Shown here piece after piece: positions 59,400-64,000 of a DNA stretch of 64,000 nucleotides (position 1 is the first letter of the stretch; every line of letters starts with the position of its first letter). Source of the stretch: Lachnospiraceae bacterium (lineage in GTDB: Bacteria > Bacillota > Clostridia > Lachnospirales > Lachnospiraceae). Below the pieces are notes generated by a model that saw only the letters and a list, made by a program, of their open reading frames with translations, did not search any database and had not been told where the DNA came from. Both the position numbers and the translations under genes were made by a program. The stretch covers positions 224,461 to 288,460 of the forward strand of contig JAIDFQ010000041.1 in NCBI GenBank assembly GCA_029054245.1. Reading direction: 5' to 3'.

Positions 59400-60567
59400 G
59401 GTCATTTCCTTTCTCGAATATAATACTCAATTTTCCTTCATCAAACTTCGCCCCTGCAACCACATAATTCCGAAGTATATTCGGAAGCGGAATATTCCGC
59501 TTAAAATTCCCTATTTTAACCACAATATCCGTAGTTGCCTGATACAAGTCAATGCTCGATTTATCTGCACAAGGTAAAAAAACATCTAATTGATATCCCG
59601 TTTCAATCTGTTTAAAACTTTCTCTTTCTGTAATGATTTTCTTTGCAAAAACCTCATTTCCCGATAATACATCTTCTACAATTCTTCTGATATTCTCTAC
59701 TCCCCTCAATTCTTCGTCGTACCAGGGTATTTCATAAATTGGCAGTGCAGAAAAGCTTTCTTTCAAATAAGTGATATATTCCTTTTGAATTTTAATCCAC
59801 TGATTGAAGAAATCATTGTTAATATCCTTTGGAAGAATTCGATTGATATAGAGTCCATCCACATTGAAATTATAAAGGTTCATATACATATAATTGCGTT
59901 TCGTTTCCTCCACAACCATTTTTTCAGGAGTAGTTACAATCCTTATGCTTGTAACATCCCGGTTCTTTAATAATTCCTGTAGTTCTATTATTTTCAGATA
60001 CATTTTCTCAATATCATTCATGGCATTTTTGTTTGGCATCTCAACCTTAAACACCATTTTTGAAATGGGCGCTAACATTCTCACCCCTATTTTCCCTATC
60101 GGAAAAAGCTTTTCCATATACCACGAAAGCAATTCCGGAAACTTCAGCAATGCAAGCGTTTCCCCCGTAGGCGCACAGTCAACGATCATTCTCTCGTATC
60201 TTTCGTCACGATAAATGTCAGCAATTTTAAGCAATGAAAACAGTTCCTCCATCCCCGGCACCATCCCCATATCCAAAAGACTATAATCGCCGGTCTCTGA
60301 AAGCAGATTTCCCAAATACTTCATGATATCAGCGAAATCATTTTCCATGACATATTCCGGATCAATCTCATAAAGATCTAAATCAGGCAGCACATTTTCC
60401 ACTTCTTTTCCCAATCTGCGCTCAAATAGATCGCCCAGATTATGAGCCATATCTGTGCTAACAAGTAATGTCTTTTTTCCTTCTGCTGCACTCTTGATTG
60501 CATGAGCCGCTGCAACACTGCTTTTCCCTACGCCGCCTTTTCCTGTAAAAAAGTAAATCTTGCTCAT
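59374..60567 (-). CDS. ArsA/Get3-family ATPase, copy 1
   Basis: A 397-residue paralogue of the ATPase at 57957. Walker A is FFTGKGGVGKSSVAAAHA, switch I LLVSTDMAHNLGDLFERR, switch II MIVDCAPTGETLALLKFPEL; the C-terminal HSP20-like region is YQLDVFLPCADKSSIDLYQA with VVAGAKFDEGKLSIIFEKG. Eukaryote-type Get3 dimers need two subunits, and two coupled paralogues suggest a heterodimer. Start at 60567 follows AAGGAGAATGAA; the frame to 60585 is rejected. It lies 97 bases after marR with an inverted repeat between. Confidence 0.88.
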   Translation of the reverse strand: MSKIYFFTGKGGVGKSSVAAAHAIKSAAEGKKTLLVSTDMAHNLGDLFERRLGKEVENVLPDLDLYEIDPEYVMENDFADIMKYLGNLLSETGDYSLLDMGMVPGMEELFSLLKIADIYRDERYERMIVDCAPTGETLALLKFPELLSWYMEKLFPIGKIGVRMLAPISKMVFKVEMPNKNAMNDIEKMYLKIIELQELLKNRDVTSIRIVTTPEKMVVEETKRNYMYMNLYNFNVDGLYINRILPKDINNDFFNQWIKIQKEYITYLKESFSALPIYEIPWYDEELRGVENIRRIVEDVLSGNEVFAKKIITERESFKQIETGYQLDVFLPCADKSSIDLYQATTDIVVKIGNFKRNIPLPNILRNYVVAGAKFDEGKLSIIFEKGNDHDESGNVK

Positions 60568-60630
60568 TTCATTCTCCTTCCACAATACTTCCCATGTAGA
60601 ATAATTCTTTTCTCGAAGTATTTATTTTTT

Positions 60631-60657
60631 TATAAGGCAGCCACAAGCCGCCTTATA
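60631..60657. promoter_or_regulatory. Inverted repeat between marR and the first ArsA-like gene
   Basis: TATAAGGC (60631-60638) and GCCTTATA (60650-60657), continuing inward as AGCC/GCC-rich sequence. It lies 64 bases before the ArsA-like start. It could be a MarR operator or an mRNA processing hairpin; on the minus strand it is followed by A, not T, so it is not a normal terminator. Confidence 0.4.
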
Positions 60658-60664
60658 TTTATTA

Positions 60665-61162
60665 CTATTCAATCGTAATTTTTCGTATCTTTTTCGGAGT
60701 TTCTTCTTTCTTTTTCTCCTGTCTTAAAATCTCCTTTACTTTCGTCGTAATTTTGTAAAAGAGATCCATCTCTTCTTTTGTGAAGGAACTCATAATCTTC
60801 ATAGCATAATACATCAATTCATTGATTAAATTCTGAAACTGTGCCATTCCTTTTTCACTAAATTCAATCAACACCACTCTTTTATCTTCTTGGGAACGAG
60901 TTCTGACAATTAATCCATTATTTTCCATGCGATTAATAATTCCTGTTGCCGTATTGAGAGGTACATGGATGTATTCTGCAATTTCTGTCATATTCACTTC
61001 GCTTTTTTGATAAAGCAGCCACAAAATCAGAACTTCGTTTTTAGAGCAGCTAAGAAATATATTTTCCCATATATCAGAAGACAATAGCTCCTTTACTTCT
61101 TCTATGTAATCCCTAATCATCTGAAATGTCTCTTGAGATATTCCATAGTCATTCAGCTTCAT
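60665..61162 (-). CDS. MarR-family regulator of the ArsA-like operon
   Basis: Winged-helix regulator of 165 residues. The helix-turn-helix is VNMTEIAEYIHVPLNTATGI with INRMENNGLIVRTRSQEDKR as recognition helix and wing and VVLIEFSEKGMAQF completing the wing strand, typical MarR. N- and C-terminal helices (EVKELLSSDIWENIFL, KEEMDLFYKITTKVKEILR) form the dimer interface, and the tail is lysine-rich. Start at 61162 follows AGGAG; a GTG at 61201 in frame is rejected. First gene of the operon; a perfect GAATTA-TTT-TAATTC lies about 45 bases upstream. Confidence 0.88.
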   Translation of the reverse strand: MKLNDYGISQETFQMIRDYIEEVKELLSSDIWENIFLSCSKNEVLILWLLYQKSEVNMTEIAEYIHVPLNTATGIINRMENNGLIVRTRSQEDKRVVLIEFSEKGMAQFQNLINELMYYAMKIMSSFTKEEMDLFYKITTKVKEILRQEKKKEETPKKIRKITIE

Positions 61163-61204
61163 GGCAGCTCCTGTAATCTTGTCTTTTAAAATATTTCGCA
61201 CATC

Positions 61205-61219
61205 GAATTATTTTAATTC
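61205..61219. promoter_or_regulatory. Candidate MarR operator
   Basis: GAATTATTTTAATTC, perfect 6-base inverted repeat with 3-base spacer, 43-57 bases upstream of the marR ATG. AT-rich short palindromes in this position are the usual MarR sites, so autoregulation is likely. Confidence 0.5.
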
Positions 61220-61358
61220 TACAACCGAAGCGTTTTTTTGTCAATCTTTTTTATGTCATACCCTTGTGTCATAAAACAATAGTACCTATACTCCGCTTCC
61301 ATAACACTCTTTATATCCTTTTTGTATATGCCAACCCCCACACACTGGGAGGGTTGAT

Positions 61359-62762
61359 TTAACCCTCAGTAAAAGGTATAAACCCCGGCCGCAAATACGT
61401 ATATTTTTCACGGATTTCCTCTGCCTGTCCTTCGCTGATGGGATCAGCGTTTTCAGCATCATACTCGGACTCTTTGGAATAAAACCAAGGGTGTTCTGTA
61501 TCTTTCGCAGCATCATAAATAACCGATTCTACCAAATTCAGTTTCAAACCATCAAAGGTATAATAAGAATAATTTGAATTGGCGGCGCCGCCAGAACCCT
61601 CGTTCGCAATCATGCCATTGCTGCACAAATAGTATCTGTTCCGTTCCCATCCGTCCAGTACATGAATCAGTTTCCCATCAGACACTGTATAGACATCATA
61701 GACAATCCCATCCCATGAATCGTCCGTACTTTCTTCATCCGACACATTTGCCCCAAAGATCAGTTCCTTCGTCCCGTCGCCGTCCAAATCCTCGATCATA
61801 TAGCCCAGGATACCATAATCCCAATCTTTTTTCATATAGATGACACTGCTGAAATCGTAACCTTCTGGCACTTCCCCATTATTCTTTATGACGCATCCCC
61901 GTGCTGCTGCAATCAGATCTCCGTAATAGTCCTGTCCCTGCCCTTCTGTCGTCTGATTTTCTCCAATGGGCTGCATCATACTCTGATAGGCTGTGTCCGA
62001 TGACAAATAATACAGCTTTTCTACCGGATAGTCCTGTGTATTGCTGTATTGTCCATTAAACTCCTGCATCAGCTTTCCTTCTGCGCTGTAGCCGGTTCCA
62101 TTCCATCTGTAAATCCGTGTATCATAACATGTCTCGCCATTTAAATCATAGGTTGCTACAATGGCCAGACCCGCTGCACCATCCCCGCCAATCGTTACCG
62201 TGTCAAAAAAATATATTTCAATGAATTTACCAATCGGAACGTTATTATCCCGCACATCCGGGAAAATATAGTCCGCCTTTTCCAACGGATAATAATCCAA
62301 CTCCGACATTGGCTTTCCGAAATCCGATACTTTACCGCCTTCCTTAAAAAAACACAGCCTATAATCTTCACCATCATGTCCAGGCAACGTATAAGCCAGA
62401 GTGCCGGATCCGATACCGCTCAAATTTCCTTGCATCAACCCCTGCATCTGTACGGCTGACGTAGCATCCTGTCCGTTTCCATTTGTTCCGCCGTTGTGTA
62501 CATCCGCCGCCTGTCCGTCGACCAAAGTCACACTTTCTGCTGTGTACTGTCCATCAGCCGAAGCTGGCGCTTCTTCCGACACATTCACAATGCCTTCCGC
62601 CCTTTCTTCGCCATCCACATCCGTCTTTTCCTCCTGTCCTACGGCGCATGCACACAAAAAAGCCACACACGCCAGTGCGCAGACTGCTGTCACTTTTTTC
62701 TCATCTCTTGTTTTCCTCCAATCCTGCGTAAGCATAGTTTCCCATAACTCTCCACCAAGCAT
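61359..62762 (-). CDS. Secreted lipoprotein of unknown function
   Basis: Not recognised. A 467-residue protein with a signal peptide ending in a lipobox (ALACVAFLCAC, Cys near 39-41), a low-complexity Glu/Asp/Gly/Ala-rich region to about residue 120, then a mixed beta domain. Segments such as AAGLAIVATYDLNGETCYDT, ILGYMIEDLDGDGTKELIFG and the repeated GDG/DLDGDG pattern resemble FG-GAP or VCBS-like calcium-binding blades. AAGGA stands 5 bases before the ATG at 62762; a second ATG at 62735 is possible. Acts outside the membrane. Single gene in its neighbourhood, before the marR promoter. Confidence 0.65.
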   Translation of the reverse strand: MLGGELWETMLTQDWRKTRDEKKVTAVCALACVAFLCACAVGQEEKTDVDGEERAEGIVNVSEEAPASADGQYTAESVTLVDGQAADVHNGGTNGNGQDATSAVQMQGLMQGNLSGIGSGTLAYTLPGHDGEDYRLCFFKEGGKVSDFGKPMSELDYYPLEKADYIFPDVRDNNVPIGKFIEIYFFDTVTIGGDGAAGLAIVATYDLNGETCYDTRIYRWNGTGYSAEGKLMQEFNGQYSNTQDYPVEKLYYLSSDTAYQSMMQPIGENQTTEGQGQDYYGDLIAAARGCVIKNNGEVPEGYDFSSVIYMKKDWDYGILGYMIEDLDGDGTKELIFGANVSDEESTDDSWDGIVYDVYTVSDGKLIHVLDGWERNRYYLCSNGMIANEGSGGAANSNYSYYTFDGLKLNLVESVIYDAAKDTEHPWFYSKESEYDAENADPISEGQAEEIREKYTYLRPGFIPFTEG

Positions 62763-62884
62763 ATGATTCCTTGGTGAATGCTGCTTACTTAAATTATCGG
62801 CATTATTATAAAATAATGATGGTAAATGCAGTAAAATCGCTTTAACATGAAGTAAATTGGCAGTCGTGAAGTCAGGAGGGCAAG

Positions 62885-63034
62885 CTAAGAGTCAGGCGCT
62901 ATCTTTCTTCTAATTTTATACAAAGCAGAGGGAAGGGGTAAGGAAAATGATAATTGAACGAAATAGGGTAAAGGGATTTTAAGCAACGTGCTTTCGGGCA
63001 AATTTGTTTTTTTAGACATTTCCCCTATTGTCAT
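62885..63034 (-). pseudogene. Remnant of a MerR-type regulator
   Basis: From an ATG at 63034 the frame codes MTIGEMSKKTNLPESTLLKI, which is the start of a MerR-family helix-turn-helix (TIGEMAK..NLPESTLRYYE), then PLPYFVQLS and unrelated sequence to a stop at 62885. The usual RYYEKxGLLPY region is missing, so the gene is deleted or broken after the first helix-turn-helix. The remaining gene-free DNA 62763-63184 shows no hairpin or other coding signal. Confidence 0.4.
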
Positions 63035-63184
63035 AAAATTTACTATCAACACAGCACAGAAAGAGTGCGGTGTCAGAAATAATTGAGAACAAGAGTGACG
63101 CAAGTAAAAATTTGATAGAAATATGCGTGTAATTGTGGTATTCTGCTAAAGGTACAAATTCTTATTTTATGCCTATGGAGAAAA

Positions 63185-63934
63185 ATGAAGATGAGTAAAG
63201 TGAGTAAAGATTTTATAATATGCACTTTTTCTATATTGATGGTTTGTTGGGGCGTGTATATGATTTGTAGTTATAACGGTATTTCATTAAATGACAATTA
63301 TGCATTGTATATACCCTATTTATTAGCAGGCTGGTCACCAACCATTGCATCTTATATTGTGTTAAAGAAAAATAAACAATTTGATAGTTTTAAGGGATGG
63401 GTAAAAAATGTTTTTGATTTCAAACATAATGCTTTATCATATTTGTTCGTAATTGGCTTGAGTGTTTTGTTCATTTTGCCTCAATGTCTTATTGCAGGCT
63501 ATGATAATGGTGCACCATTCTTTGCAATTATTGTGATGATGCCTATGATGTTAATACTCGGAGGACTAGAAGAAGCAGGATGGCGTTATATTTTACAGCC
63601 AGATTTGGAAGAAAGACGCTCATTTGTTACATCAACGATAATTGTCTCATTGATATGGTGGCTATGGCACTACCCATTGCTTTATATACAGGGTCTATTG
63701 CAAGGAAATCATTATTTTGCTTTTGGAATACGCGTACTTGGATTAAGTTTTGCATTAGCATGTATCAGAAAATGCACAAAGAGTGTTTGGCTATGCGTTT
63801 TATTACATTGTATTGTTAATTCATTGTTAGGGATTTATAAGATACGCGAGAATATTTTAAGCAATATTGTTACGACAGTAATATTGATTGCAGCTTCTTT
63901 TATAATTATAACAATAGATGAAAAGAGGCTGTAA
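63185..63934 (+). CDS. CPBP-family intramembrane metalloprotease
   Basis: Membrane protease of the CAAX protease/bacteriocin-processing (Abi) family, 249 residues with about seven transmembrane helices. The three catalytic motifs are in order: LGGLEEAGWRYILQ (EExxxR), IWWLWHYPLLYIQG (FxxxH-like, with Trp for Phe) and VLLHCIVNSLLG (HxxxN). Members process peptides or protect cells from bacteriocins. GGAGAAAA precedes the ATG; a second ATG two codons later is possible. Its A+T content is higher than in neighbouring genes, which may mean recent acquisition. Nothing recognisable follows to the end of the window. Confidence 0.88.
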   Translation: MKMSKVSKDFIICTFSILMVCWGVYMICSYNGISLNDNYALYIPYLLAGWSPTIASYIVLKKNKQFDSFKGWVKNVFDFKHNALSYLFVIGLSVLFILPQCLIAGYDNGAPFFAIIVMMPMMLILGGLEEAGWRYILQPDLEERRSFVTSTIIVSLIWWLWHYPLLYIQGLLQGNHYFAFGIRVLGLSFALACIRKCTKSVWLCVLLHCIVNSLLGIYKIRENILSNIVTTVILIAASFIIITIDEKRL

Positions 63935-64000
63935 AAAATCTTGTGTCTATGGGGGAAAATCTTTCCTGATATGAATCAGATATGTAGAAATTTGCTGTCG

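Noticed and set aside
57957..61162. Arsenic resistance operon
   Set aside because: No arsenite pump, ArsR, ArsD or reductase gene is present; ArsA-like ATPases alone do not imply it.

Overview
The window looks like the chromosome of a gut-type Clostridia bacterium, most likely Lachnospiraceae. This is inferred from gene content: GH130 and cellobiose 2-epimerase mannan catabolism, DUF4867 sugar operons, many one-gene acetyltransferases, strong AGGAGG ribosome sites and intrinsic terminators. No rRNA, tRNA, CRISPR array, transposase or phage gene was seen. The only nuclease-like gene is an Rpn/PD-(D/E)XK type protein at 1659-2576.

Layout. 1-1429: an ABC-2 exporter, its permease cut by the window edge. 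3280-6725: a response regulator, ABC ATPase, ABC permease and histidine kinase module of the antimicrobial-peptide sensing or detoxification type, with regularly spaced direct repeats before the transporter genes. 6628-19540: mostly monocistronic housekeeping and accessory genes (GNATs, an AEC transporter, YlmH, a GH13 amylosucrase-like enzyme flanked by two uncharacterised coiled-coil proteins, a WYL regulator, peptidase T, and a membrane protein with a lysozyme-like segment and a beta-helix). 19813-23035: a GH2 glycosidase convergent with a MATE pump. 23159-27927: LacI regulator, FGGY kinase, DUF4867 and fucose/arabinose-isomerase-like genes with a perfect 20-bp operator-like palindrome upstream. 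28344-31226: MetNI without MetQ, then carbamate kinase.

31313-45843 is the main system: a beta-mannan-oligosaccharide utilisation locus on the minus strand. Its products fit one pathway. A lipoprotein and two permeases import oligosaccharides; GH36 removes galactose; two SGNH esterases (CE2-like and CE17-like) remove acetyl groups; GH130_2 phosphorolyses mannooligosaccharides; cellobiose 2-epimerase converts mannobiose to mannosyl-glucose; GH130_1 phosphorolyses that; ManA feeds mannose 6-phosphate to glycolysis. A LacI regulator and repeated AT-rich operator-like sites lie within it. No endo-mannanase is present here.

47043-52800 is an oligopeptide ABC operon (oppBCDFA order). 52990-57747 holds small accessory genes, an ECF-like sigma factor with a possible self-recognised promoter, and DUF2461. 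57957-61162 is a MarR, ArsA-like, small protein, ArsA-like operon. The window ends with a lipoprotein, a MerR remnant and a CPBP protease.

The most unusual signal is a set of five long intergenic palindromes (2858-3193, about 28112-28280, 32466-32682, 45991-46172, 46593-46949). Their arms of 18 to 92 bp are nearly perfect inverted repeats within a copy but largely unrelated between copies. Three share a conserved core with fixed spacing. Arm sequence changes while complementarity is kept, as expected for a structured RNA or a self-correcting palindromic repeat family.
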